Shown here: positions 10,101-17,154 of the stretch, piece after piece | Layout: each line of letters begins with the position of its first letter | Numbering within the stretch: the stretch's first letter is position 1 | Source of the DNA: Bacteroidia bacterium | Lineage (GTDB): Bacteria > Bacteroidota > Bacteroidia > Flavobacteriales > Flavobacteriaceae | DNA length: 38,256 nt | Direction of reading: 5' to 3' | Assembly (NCBI GenBank): GCA_030431695.1 | Contig: JAUIIU010000026.1 | Location: 1 to 38,256, forward strand | Position numbers and translations under genes: made by a program | Notes under the pieces: model-generated | What the model saw: the letters and a program-made list of their open reading frames with translations, nothing else | Databases searched by the model: none | What the model was told of the DNA's origin: nothing

Positions 10101-10412
10101 CGCTTTCTTTGTGATATCTTCAAATATGAAGCCTCCTTTATTTAGGTAGAGTTTGTCTGTAGCCTGGTTAGCGGCAAAATAAAGGTCGATCCTCCCATCA
10201 TTGTTGTAATCACCGGCGGCTACTCCGGAACCATTGTAATAATAGATATAGTTAAGTATGTTTAATTCCGGTGTGGAAGTAAGGGTGTTTTCAAAGTCTA
10301 TCCCGGTTTGCGAGTTGCTTTTCACTGAAAACAGTTTAGCAGGTTCTTTTTCGTTACATCCTGTTAAACTGAGAATTATTAAAGTGGACAGTAGTAGTCG
10401 CAGCTGGTGCAT
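7104..10412 (-). CDS. VCBS/FG-GAP repeat lipoprotein with ASPIC/UnbV domain (CRTAC1-like), first tandem copy
   Basis: This is the first of three tandem paralogues. The frame opens at an ATG at 10442, but the ATG at 10412 gives a 19-residue lipoprotein signal ending L-T-G-C, matching the second copy; both are possible. Seven calcium-loop motifs (DYNNDGRIDLYF, DINQDGLLDIYI, DYDLDGDLDMYL, DLNNDGYPDIYV and three more) lie before the ASPIC/UnbV domain (about residues 510-595, ending near VIWPDKSYQKL). Seven more follow, from DINKDGLTDVFI to DFDKNGYDDLLL. The protein should be lipid-anchored in the envelope and calcium-binding. A possible promoter lies just upstream and a terminator-like hairpin separates it from susD, so it may head its own transcript. 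Its biochemical function is unknown to me. Confidence 0.9.
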   Translation of the reverse strand: MHQLRLLLSTLIILSLTGCNEKEPAKLFSVKSNSQTGIDFENTLTSTPELNILNYIYYYNGSGVAAGDYNNDGRIDLYFAANQATDKLYLNKGGFIFEDITKKAGIENSNNWTTGITTVDINQDGLLDIYICKIDDYNSILGQNLLYVNNGFGKDSIPTFTERAAEFGLDFKGFSTQATFFDYDLDGDLDMYLMNHSVNPNQNYGKGENRQTPDQKSGDKLFENIDGFYTDVSASAGILQSKIGYGLGVSVSDLNNDGYPDIYVGNDFFENDYLYINNGDKTFEEIIQKKDHTIGHTTHFSMGNDIADVNNDGLPDIISTDMLPEDLETYKTSGTEFNYQIYESYIRNGYSHQYMHNTLQLNNGNNSFSETAFLSGVAASEWSWSPLLADFNNDGYNDLFITNGIVGATNDMDFIKFIANENIQKSLGAGMTEEDMAFIEKIPVKHTVNYFFQNKDGIAFNDVTSEWATLQPSFSNGAAYADLDNDGDLDLAVNNTNETATIMENHSNEMPGANYLRIAFEGNKGNISGIGAKVKVFAGELQIAKENYTSRGYLSAVSDKLHFGLKDAEQIDSLLVIWPDKSYQKLTNLSVNSEVTVKQSNATGDYYLETRKITQSWLTNTNPLFDFKHKENAALEFNRDPLVPFASTNEGPGIATTDINKDGLTDVFIGGAKFQASQLLIQKTDRTFESVQNELFEKDAISEDIDQVFFDVDGDGDDDLLVVSGGNEFTSGLPIRPRFYRNDSGILKKDSLNFSIEINASSVAAVDFDNDNDMDVLITSGMKPREFGQNPKQYLFSNNGKGEFTDVTDQIAPGLSEIGNCNSQTWTDLDKDGNLDLVVAGDWMPVSIFMNDGQKLSLQKNNGLEFSNGLWNVVKAVDIDNDGDMDLVAGNWGLNTRLKASKEEPVELYSVDVDNNGDLETIITYYYKKMETTMSSKDELVKQIPGINKKFLSYSDFARASVEEIFTKESLSRALNKKVHMLESSLFVNQGDGTFVRKPLPSKAQISTVNDILVFDFDKNGYDDLLLVGNNFEISTQLSRLDASHGLLLLNDPDKGFVELNNQFFDIPGACRNIDVLNYENEQYLIVTRNNDQPVFLQISKN

Positions 10413-10479
10413 CGGGCAGATATTTACGAGTTTGCTATGCATGGTCCCGGGAATATGAGGGACAGTTTGCTTCTTTTTA

Positions 10480-10487
10480 CAAATGTA
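10480..10487 (-). promoter_or_regulatory. Possible -7 promoter box for the VCBS operon
   Basis: The minus strand reads TACATTTG, an exact match to the Bacteroidota -7 consensus TAnnTTTG, about 38 bases upstream of the first possible ATG (10442). No clear TTTG box is seen at the expected -33 position. It lies downstream of a terminator-like hairpin after susD, which fits a separate promoter for the three VCBS genes. An eight-base motif alone can occur by chance. Confidence 0.4.
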
Positions 10488-10526
10488 ATTGAACGATTTG
10501 AGTGTGCCTTACTTATCTATAAAGAA

Positions 10527-10550
10527 AGGCCGACATATTATGGCCGGCCT
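10527..10550 (-). terminator. Hairpin with T-run between susD and the VCBS genes
   Basis: On the minus strand AGGCCG and CGGCCT pair around a 12-base loop and are followed at once by TTTCTTTAT. This is a short intrinsic-terminator-like element 30 bases after the susD stop. It could end most susCD transcripts or partly attenuate read-through into the VCBS genes. The stem is only six base pairs, so termination may be incomplete. Confidence 0.5.
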
Positions 10551-10579
10551 CACTTATATTCATAAACTAATAAATTGAT

Positions 10580-12127
10580 CTAGTACCCTTCGTTCTGTTC
10601 CAGGTTTGGATTAGATAGAAGAGCAGTAGTAGGAATTGGAAACAGGTTCCTGAAATCTGCACCTACAGATTCTGGTAGTTTGTAATCCCAGTCACGAGTA
10701 TACTGATCGAAACGAATCAAGTCATTTCTTCTCCAGTACTCATACCAAAGTTCACGTCCTCTTTCGGCCAGGAGATCAGATTCTGAAACACTTCCTAGTG
10801 TAGATGTGTTTCGAAGGCTTCTGAGCTCATTAACCATTGCGGTCGCATCACCACCAAGGCGCATCATTGCTTCAGCTTTCATAAGGTGAGCGTCGGCATA
10901 ACGCATAACGATCCTGTGACCTGTAAATGATCCGTTTACCGGGTGGTACTTGATCATACGGATACCTTTTTCTTCAGCATTACCTGAGATTCCGGTAAGC
11001 TCCTTGGTAAAATCCAATGGCTGGCCAGAACGGTTAGACAATGGAGAACCATTCTCCGCGTATTGCTGACCAATCAGGAATCCATAACCGATTCCAAGGT
11101 TATCCGGTCCTGCGTTAGTATTATCAGGTACCCAACCCCTACGGTCGTCACCTGCGTCACCAACAAAGTTAGAATTTGGATCACCTTCGAAAGAGTCGTA
11201 GAATTCAGCCAATGTACTGAAGCCGTTCCATCCACCACCTGTGTTATCAGGTGCAATTTGGTTGTAGTGAAGTCCGTTCCAAATCAGGTTACCGGTTGAA
11301 GCAGGAACCCACCATATGGTTTCGGAATCGCTATCGGATTTAAAGATATCGAAGTAAGGCATAGATTCAAGTGCATATCCTTCAGCTGCGATAGCATCGA
11401 CAGCGTCAATCACACCTTGATAATTAGCACTACCACTATATCTGTCGGCATTAATGTAAAGCTTGGCTAACAAGAAATTAGCGGCAGCTTTAGAAGCCTT
11501 GTCATTAGCGCCTCCGGGCCCTACACTTGGAAGGTTGTTAACCGCTTCCGTAAGATCACCTAAGATGAAATCGTAGGTCTCCTGTGCACTTAATACACGA
11601 GGATCTACATCGGATCCTTCATCCACTTCACGGAAAGGAGCTTTCCCCCATAAATCCAGGATAAAGAACATACTGAATGCTCTCAGGTATTGTGCCTGAG
11701 CCTTTTCCTCGGCACTAGGAGCACTTCGTTGGTCGATTATCTGTGTTGCACGGAATACGTTCTGATTCAGGTTATTCCATACCGCCAATAGATACTGGTG
11801 TGACGGACTCCAGGAGTGCGTGTGTAACGTTCTCCAGATACCATTGTCACCCCAGTCCGTACCACGAGTAGGTACAAGGGTCTCATCTGTAGAGACTTCA
11901 TTCAAGGCGAAGAAATTCGCCTGGTCTTCCAATTGTCCTCGCAAGTCATTGTACAGCTGGTCCAAAGATGCCTGAACATCTGCAACACCAGCGAATCCTT
12001 CATCTGTTTCTTCAAGAATGATAGAATCAGACTCTTCAAGTTCAAGATCCGTACAGGAAACCGCGACGGTTGACAGAAGTGCGATCGCGAAGATCGACTT
12101 CATAAAGTTCAAAAAAGTTTTTTTCAT
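10580..12127 (-). CDS. SusD/RagB-family nutrient-binding outer-membrane lipoprotein
   Basis: SusD-family proteins sit as a lid on a SusC-type TonB-dependent transporter and help capture glycans or other oligomers at the cell surface. The ATG at 12127 gives a signal peptide ending V-A-V-S-C (Cys25). It leaves a ten-base gap after susC, whereas the furthest upstream ATG (12151) would overlap susC. The 515-residue length is normal. Family features include an N-terminal region around EVSTDETLVPTRG, the helical AQAQYLRAFSMFFILDLWG segment, and a C-terminus with ELWYEYWRRNDLIRF and NLFPIPTTALLSNPNLEQN, typical of RagB/SusD proteins. It pairs with the susC gene directly upstream. The substrate cannot be read from sequence. 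The acidic stretch after the lipid Cys (TDLELEE) is compatible with surface exposure. Confidence 0.95.
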   Translation of the reverse strand: MKKTFLNFMKSIFAIALLSTVAVSCTDLELEESDSIILEETDEGFAGVADVQASLDQLYNDLRGQLEDQANFFALNEVSTDETLVPTRGTDWGDNGIWRTLHTHSWSPSHQYLLAVWNNLNQNVFRATQIIDQRSAPSAEEKAQAQYLRAFSMFFILDLWGKAPFREVDEGSDVDPRVLSAQETYDFILGDLTEAVNNLPSVGPGGANDKASKAAANFLLAKLYINADRYSGSANYQGVIDAVDAIAAEGYALESMPYFDIFKSDSDSETIWWVPASTGNLIWNGLHYNQIAPDNTGGGWNGFSTLAEFYDSFEGDPNSNFVGDAGDDRRGWVPDNTNAGPDNLGIGYGFLIGQQYAENGSPLSNRSGQPLDFTKELTGISGNAEEKGIRMIKYHPVNGSFTGHRIVMRYADAHLMKAEAMMRLGGDATAMVNELRSLRNTSTLGSVSESDLLAERGRELWYEYWRRNDLIRFDQYTRDWDYKLPESVGADFRNLFPIPTTALLSNPNLEQNEGY

Positions 12128-12137
12128 AATCATTTTT

Positions 12138-15100
12138 TTAAAATTTTGCATTAAGTCCTAACGTGATTGTTCTCGGTCTCGGGAAAGACGTGTAATCAAT
12201 ACCGAAAATAGGAACATTGTTTAGAAGGTCTGCTCCTCCCGGTACAACACTAACTTCCGGATCAAGACCAGAGTAATCCGTGATAACGAACAGGTTCTGA
12301 CCTGTCAGTGATAGGTTCAGGTTGTCAAAGAAAGAGTCATCAGCAAGTGGCCATTCATACCCAATAGTTAGGTTTTGCATTCTTACGAAATCACCCTTTT
12401 CAAGGAAACGCGTAGAAACATCAGGTGCAGCTAATAAGTCTTCACCGGAAGTAAGTGTTTCAGGTGAAACGTTTCTGGCACTGTTGAATGAACCTGCCAC
12501 GAAGAATGCGTTAGCAGTGTTGTTGTACACGTAGTGTCCGAATTGTCCTGAAAGGAATGTGGACAATGACCAGTTCTTATAACTTGCATTAAGAGAGAAA
12601 CCACCTGTTAATGTTGGTAGTGCACTCTTGTCAACAAACTTTTGGTTATCCACTCCACCTTCGAAGATAGGGTTCCCGGTACTGTCATACCCTTGGAACT
12701 CCCTTAGATAGTAAGAGAATAATGGTTGACCAGCTTCAAGTCTCTGAGCAAATGCACCAGTAAGTCCTTGTCCGCGAATAGTACCTGCATCGTAAGAACC
12801 TTCCAATTCCTCAACAAGGTTATCGTTGTAAGCAACATTAACGCTAGCTCCCAGATAGAAATCGTCAGTTTCGACAAAGTCATAAGAAAGTGCTACTTCC
12901 AAACCTTCGTTGACAACTTTCGAATTAGGTAAGTTCAGGAACACGAATGGCTGCACAGCAGGCTGGGCAGAAAGTACCCTGAACAACAGGTCTGTTGTTT
13001 CTTTGCGATATACATCAATACTACCGGTGAATCTGTCGTCGTTGAAACCGAAGTCAAGACCAACAGCATATTGAAGTGTTTCTTCCCACTTAAGGCCTTC
13101 CTCAGCGAAAGCAACGTCGGCAATACCAGGGATGTTTATGTCACCACCATCAGTAATAACATCTCCACCTGTGTAACGTTGTCTACGAACAAAGTTTCCA
13201 TATCCAACTCCATCCTGGTTACCAGTGATACCAACACCTAAACGAAGTTTAAGTGTTGAGAAGCTGTCTCCAACGAAGTCTTCGTTATGCATCTTCCAGG
13301 CAAATGCACCGGAAGGGAAGATACCATATTGATTGTCACCACCAAATCGAGAAGAACCATCGGCTCTAACCGTAGCAGTGAACAAGTACTTGTCATTAAG
13401 GCTAAGGTTAACACGTCCGAAGAACGATTGAAGTTCATCAGTGAAATCGAAAGTATCTGCGAACAATGAACGTGTTCTCAAACCATTGAATACAGGAAGA
13501 TTATCGGTCATTGGCTCAGGAAGCAGACGGTTGATAAAGATACCGTTTGTGTTTCCTGCATATCCATACTGCTGATAGCTACCTTCAATTCTTGATTCCA
13601 ATAGGTTGGCCGTAGCCTCCATATCATCAACCATTCTGTTCAGGTCATCTGTAAAGAATCCAAAAGCAAGGATGTCTCGTCCGTTTCTACGGAAATCCTG
13701 GAAGGAGTAACCTGCTACGATGTCCAGATTCGTATTTCCGAAATCTTCATTGTAGCGAAGTGTAGCTTCCAGAAGTTTACTTTCAGTATCAAGATCATTC
13801 AAAGATCCCGTACCGTTTCCGAAAGCACCCTGATCTAAGTTTCTTGCATTTGCAGAAGCAACTGCTGAACGGGTAGATTCAGATTTATCAATACCTAAAT
13901 TCACCTTGGCGGAGAACTCATCCGTGAAATTGTATTCTGCGGAGAAGTTACCAAGGATTCGGTCCGTATGACTCAGGTTCTGTGTGTACTCAAGAATAGC
14001 TGCTGGGCTAATACCTGATCCCGTATTGAACCCTGGTCTGTTTGGCCAGGTTGGGTTGGCACTAATTGCAGCACCAATCAAGTCACCTCTAAATCCGGCA
14101 CTACCACTAAGTGGAGCTGTTTCATCGTTTACACGAGATATCGTTGCCTGGGCACTCAACTTCAATTTATCATTCAACAATCTGTGATTGATGTTCAATC
14201 GACCTGTGATTCTTTCCAATGAAGAATTTCTCAGGATACCGAAGTTCTTTCCGTAACCAAATGTGGCACGAACATTACCTCCGTTATAACTGTGCGAATA
14301 AGACACGTTATTATTAGAAGACATTGAAGTTCTGAAAATTTCATCCTGCCAGTCGGTACTGCTGCGGAAATCTCTCTCAGCAACAGGGAATCCAAGTCTT
14401 TCAGTTTCAGAAAGGAATTCCTCGGCTGTTAGCAGATCATAGGTTTTTCTAACCTGAGACATACTCACACTTGAACTCCAGTCCCAGCTTCCACCAGTAG
14501 CACCTCTACCGGATTTGGTAGTGATGATAACAACACCATTGGCACCACGAGAACCGTAGATCGCAGTTGCGGAAGCATCTTTAAGAATACTGATACTTTC
14601 AATATCATTCGGGTTAAGGAATGCCAGTGGGTTTTTAGTTCCTGATGTACCGAAACCTACATTGCCACCTTCAGCAACTGTATTCTCACCCGAAAGTGGA
14701 ACTCCATCAATTACGAAAAGTGGGTTGTTGTTCGATCTAATAGAGTTGGCACCACGAATACGAATATCGATTCCGGCTCCGGGCTCACCACTACTCTGGG
14801 ATATCTGAACCCCGGCGGTCTTACCCTGGATCAATTGTTCCGGGGATGTAATAACACCCTGGTTGAAGTCTTCAGCGGTTACTGCGGTTACGGCACCTGT
14901 GGCATCTTTAACCGTGGTAGTACCATACCCAATTACAACAACTTCACCTAAGGCTTCGATATCTTCCTGCAAGGTTACATCAATTCGGGACTGCCCGTTT
15001 ACGGCCATCTCCTGTGTTGTGTAACCAATGTAGCTGAATACGAGTGTTGCGTTCGAGTCCACATTATCAATGGAATAATTACCATCAAAATCAGACTGTG

Positions 15101-15257
15101 CTCCGTTGGAGGTGCCTTTCACGACAATATTTACCCCAGGGACAGGACCATTTGCATCGGATACTGTTCCACTAACGGTATTTTGCGCAAAGGCCGCTCC
15201 ACCTATTAAAAGGAGAACGGGGAGCAACAAGAGTTTAGTTAGTAGTTTGTTTTTCAT
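12138..15257 (-). CDS. SusC/RagA-family TonB-dependent outer-membrane transporter
   Basis: This is a 1,039-residue TonB-linked porin that would import the ligand captured by the adjacent SusD. Visible parts in order are a signal peptide ending AAFAQ (about residue 25), a carboxypeptidase-regulatory-like domain (about 28-105; VSGTVSDANGPVPGVNIVVKG), the family signature LGEVVVIGYGT just before the plug, a plug domain (about 115-235) with IQGKTAGVQI, IRIRGANSI, PLFVIDGVPL and ATAIYGSRGANGVVIITTK, and a long beta-barrel ending in a terminal Phe. It is intact and full length. The susD start follows ten bases after the stop, so the two are cotranscribed. I see no N-terminal anti-sigma-interacting extension, so control is more likely through the divergent LacI or another regulator than through a dedicated ECF sigma factor. 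The substrate class is unknown. Confidence 0.96.
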   Translation of the reverse strand: MKNKLLTKLLLLPVLLLIGGAAFAQNTVSGTVSDANGPVPGVNIVVKGTSNGAQSDFDGNYSIDNVDSNATLVFSYIGYTTQEMAVNGQSRIDVTLQEDIEALGEVVVIGYGTTTVKDATGAVTAVTAEDFNQGVITSPEQLIQGKTAGVQISQSSGEPGAGIDIRIRGANSIRSNNNPLFVIDGVPLSGENTVAEGGNVGFGTSGTKNPLAFLNPNDIESISILKDASATAIYGSRGANGVVIITTKSGRGATGGSWDWSSSVSMSQVRKTYDLLTAEEFLSETERLGFPVAERDFRSSTDWQDEIFRTSMSSNNNVSYSHSYNGGNVRATFGYGKNFGILRNSSLERITGRLNINHRLLNDKLKLSAQATISRVNDETAPLSGSAGFRGDLIGAAISANPTWPNRPGFNTGSGISPAAILEYTQNLSHTDRILGNFSAEYNFTDEFSAKVNLGIDKSESTRSAVASANARNLDQGAFGNGTGSLNDLDTESKLLEATLRYNEDFGNTNLDIVAGYSFQDFRRNGRDILAFGFFTDDLNRMVDDMEATANLLESRIEGSYQQYGYAGNTNGIFINRLLPEPMTDNLPVFNGLRTRSLFADTFDFTDELQSFFGRVNLSLNDKYLFTATVRADGSSRFGGDNQYGIFPSGAFAWKMHNEDFVGDSFSTLKLRLGVGITGNQDGVGYGNFVRRQRYTGGDVITDGGDINIPGIADVAFAEEGLKWEETLQYAVGLDFGFNDDRFTGSIDVYRKETTDLLFRVLSAQPAVQPFVFLNLPNSKVVNEGLEVALSYDFVETDDFYLGASVNVAYNDNLVEELEGSYDAGTIRGQGLTGAFAQRLEAGQPLFSYYLREFQGYDSTGNPIFEGGVDNQKFVDKSALPTLTGGFSLNASYKNWSLSTFLSGQFGHYVYNNTANAFFVAGSFNSARNVSPETLTSGEDLLAAPDVSTRFLEKGDFVRMQNLTIGYEWPLADDSFFDNLNLSLTGQNLFVITDYSGLDPEVSVVPGGADLLNNVPIFGIDYTSFPRPRTITLGLNAKF

Positions 15258-15324
15258 ATAGTTCCTAGTTTAAAGTTAATTTTCAATTGTGTCTTTATTG
15301 GCTTATCAGCCCACCAATGAGGTG

Positions 15325-15333
15325 GCGAATATA
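15325..15333 (-). promoter_or_regulatory. Possible susC -7 promoter box
   Basis: The minus strand reads TATATTCGC, one mismatch from TAnnTTTGC, 68 bases upstream of the susC ATG. Transcription would then start near 15318 and give a leader of about 60 bases. No matching -33 TTTG is visible. Promoters further upstream, nearer the LacI-type palindrome, are also possible. Confidence 0.35.
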
Positions 15334-15468
15334 AATCTTTACTGTTTAAATGTTATAAAAATGTGAAATTTTGGTTTGAATATACGATTTTTTAGGCAAT
15401 AAACTGAGTTTTTCCCAATGGAAGCCAACCCATTCCAACTCTTTGTTTGTAAATGTTTTTTTCAAAAT

Positions 15469-15491
15469 CAGACCTGTCCAACAAAGGTCTG
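15469..15491 (-). other. Perfect 7-bp inverted repeat in the susC upstream region
   Basis: CAGACCT and AGGTCTG pair perfectly around a nine-base loop. Read on the minus strand the hairpin is followed by ATTTTGAAAAAAA, which lacks a proper T-run, so it is not a standard terminator. It may be an RNA structure in a long susC leader or a protein-binding site. Confidence 0.35.
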
Positions 15492-15934
15492 GCGCAACGT
15501 CTAAATCAACCCCCTTTACAATACGGCTAATTCCATGATTTTTTGATAAAAAACGCTCACGGTCAATTCCGGCGCCTTCGCCCCGGCAGGATTCATTTAT
15601 TCGCAAAGAGGATTGATCTTGTGTTGCTGCTAATTCATGGAGAAGGCCTTTAAGACTGTAAACCTCGCATTTATGGTTCCCAAACACACTTCCGAACAAA
15701 CCACGCGGACCTGTAAGCGCAGCGTTTATCAAGAGGCGGGGGATTTGCAAGAAAAGAGTTGACGATATTTTGATTGATTTCATTCCGGCCAATGGTCCTT
15801 ATGCAATATTGTTCACTTAAGGTAAACAATTATCCTGAATGTTAAAAAATTAACAACTATGCATTAAGCTACGAATTTCAATTTTTTTTTTCAATTTTGT
15901 AATAAATCATCAGTAAAATAGTGGATTTGGCAGG

Positions 15935-15948
15935 CGAAAACGTTTTCG
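15935..15948. promoter_or_regulatory. LacI-family operator candidate (14-bp perfect palindrome)
   Basis: CGAAAACGTTTTCG is a perfect palindrome with the central CG step and A/T-rich arms typical of LacI/GalR-family operators. It lies 170 bases upstream of the LacI-family gene, in the region shared with susC. A weak -7-like TTATTTTG follows at 15953-15960, so bound repressor could block lacI-GH32 transcription. A perfect 14-base palindrome of any sequence is expected about twice by chance in a window this long; the support is its fit to the family consensus and its position. Confidence 0.55.
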
Positions 15949-16118
15949 ATTATTATTTTGATAATGAACCTCTTGTTTAAAAATTCGTTGTACATTAGAT
16001 TTTAGGATTTTATTGTGAGTATGGCAACACTTCTTAAATTAAGGAATTCACCGGTGGATATTTCAGGTTTTAAAGAACAGACAGGGTCTCAAAAGGCACA
16101 GGGTAAACTTCAGAAACA

Positions 16119-17135
16119 ATGAAAGAAGTAACCTTGAAACAAATCGCCGAGAATCTTGGTATTTCCATAACCACGGTTTCCAAGGCGTTGAAGGACTATC
16201 CAGATGTAAGTAAGAAGACCAAAGCCCTCGTAAAAAAAGAAGCAAAAAAGCTTCATTATAAACCCAATGTTTTTGCTGTAAACCTGCGAACGAAGGAATC
16301 CAAGACCGTTGGGCTCATCATACCTGAGGTCGTGCATCATTTTTTCTCGAGTGTCATCAACGGTATCATTGAGCAGGCCGAGAAGAAGGGTTATCTGGTC
16401 ATAATCCTTCAGTCCAATGAATCCTATAAGCTTGAGAAGAAACAGATCGATCTACTGATTAGCAAACGAGTGGATGGCATTATGATCTCCCTGGCCAACA
16501 AGACAGTGGATATCTCCCATTTGAAACGAGTTAAGGAACTCGAAATTCCGCTATTGATGTTCGATAAGATCTCCAAGATGATCGACTGCTCCAAGGTAGT
16601 GATAAACGATAGGGAAGCTGCGTACGCAGCTACCAAGCATCTGATCGATACCGGCTGTAAACGAATCGCACATTTCCGGGGTGCACTGCTGCCTCAAAAC
16701 TCGATAGACCGCTTCCTTGGCTATAAAAAGGCCCTGGAAGACCACGGTCTCAAATACGATTCGTCCTTGGTGTATATCTGTGAGAACGTTGATTATAATG
16801 ATGGTATCAATGCTGCCAAACAACTTCTGGAAGATCACGATGATGTAGATGGGATATTTACCATTACCGATCTGGCCGCCATTGGGGCGATCTCTGTTTT
16901 CAACGAAAAAGGAATTCGCGTTCCCGATGATATTTCGATCATGGGCTTCAGTAACTGGTTCGTTTCATCTGCGATCACTCCATCGCTAAGCACTGTGGAT
17001 CAACCAGGCTATGAAATGGGTAAAGTTGCCTTCAAACAGTTGTACAAGGAAATGAAGGCAAGACGTAAACACGAGGATTTTGAACCTCGTACCATCGTAC
17101 TGGAAACCAAACTCATCAAAAGAAATTCTACTTAG
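16119..17135 (+). CDS. LacI/GalR-family transcriptional regulator
   Basis: This is a sugar-responsive DNA-binding regulator of 338 residues, the usual family length. The N-terminal helix-turn-helix (residues 3-25, VTLKQIAENLGISITTVSKAL) and hinge helix (about 46-60, HYKPNVFAVNLRTKESK) are intact. They are followed by a periplasmic-binding-protein-like effector domain starting at TVGLIIPEV and containing DGIMISLA, DREAAYAATKHLI, RIAHFRG, DGIFTITDLAAIGA and PSLSTVDQPGYEMG. The GH32 gene begins 19 bases after the stop, so the effector may be a fructan-derived sugar; that is inferred from context. A palindrome matching this family's operators lies 170 bases upstream and may allow autoregulation and control of the divergent susC arm. 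Nothing in the gene looks broken. Confidence 0.95.
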   Translation: MKEVTLKQIAENLGISITTVSKALKDYPDVSKKTKALVKKEAKKLHYKPNVFAVNLRTKESKTVGLIIPEVVHHFFSSVINGIIEQAEKKGYLVIILQSNESYKLEKKQIDLLISKRVDGIMISLANKTVDISHLKRVKELEIPLLMFDKISKMIDCSKVVINDREAAYAATKHLIDTGCKRIAHFRGALLPQNSIDRFLGYKKALEDHGLKYDSSLVYICENVDYNDGINAAKQLLEDHDDVDGIFTITDLAAIGAISVFNEKGIRVPDDISIMGFSNWFVSSAITPSLSTVDQPGYEMGKVAFKQLYKEMKARRKHEDFEPRTIVLETKLIKRNST

Positions 17136-17154
17136 AAACGACATTCTCCATATT

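Larger units (their letters stand above)
15258..16118. other. 861-base divergent regulatory region between susC and lacI
   Basis: This holds no gene I can support with confidence. The ends (15258-15420 and 15780-16118) are AT-rich. The middle is richer in GC and contains a 148-codon minus-strand frame (15346-15792) that I do not recognise; its last third runs into AT-rich sequence and its stop lies close to the susC promoter candidate. Within the interval are a candidate susC promoter, possible alternative leader hairpins at 15302-15325, a seven-base-pair hairpin at 15469-15491, and a LacI-type palindrome at 15935-15948. It could be a long susC leader, an unknown small gene, or a decayed coding remnant. 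Confidence 0.6.

Noticed and set aside
15346-15792. Calling the 148-codon frame upstream of susC a gene
   Set aside because: I found no domain, no convincing start context, and the 3' third lies in AT-rich sequence; kept only as a finding.
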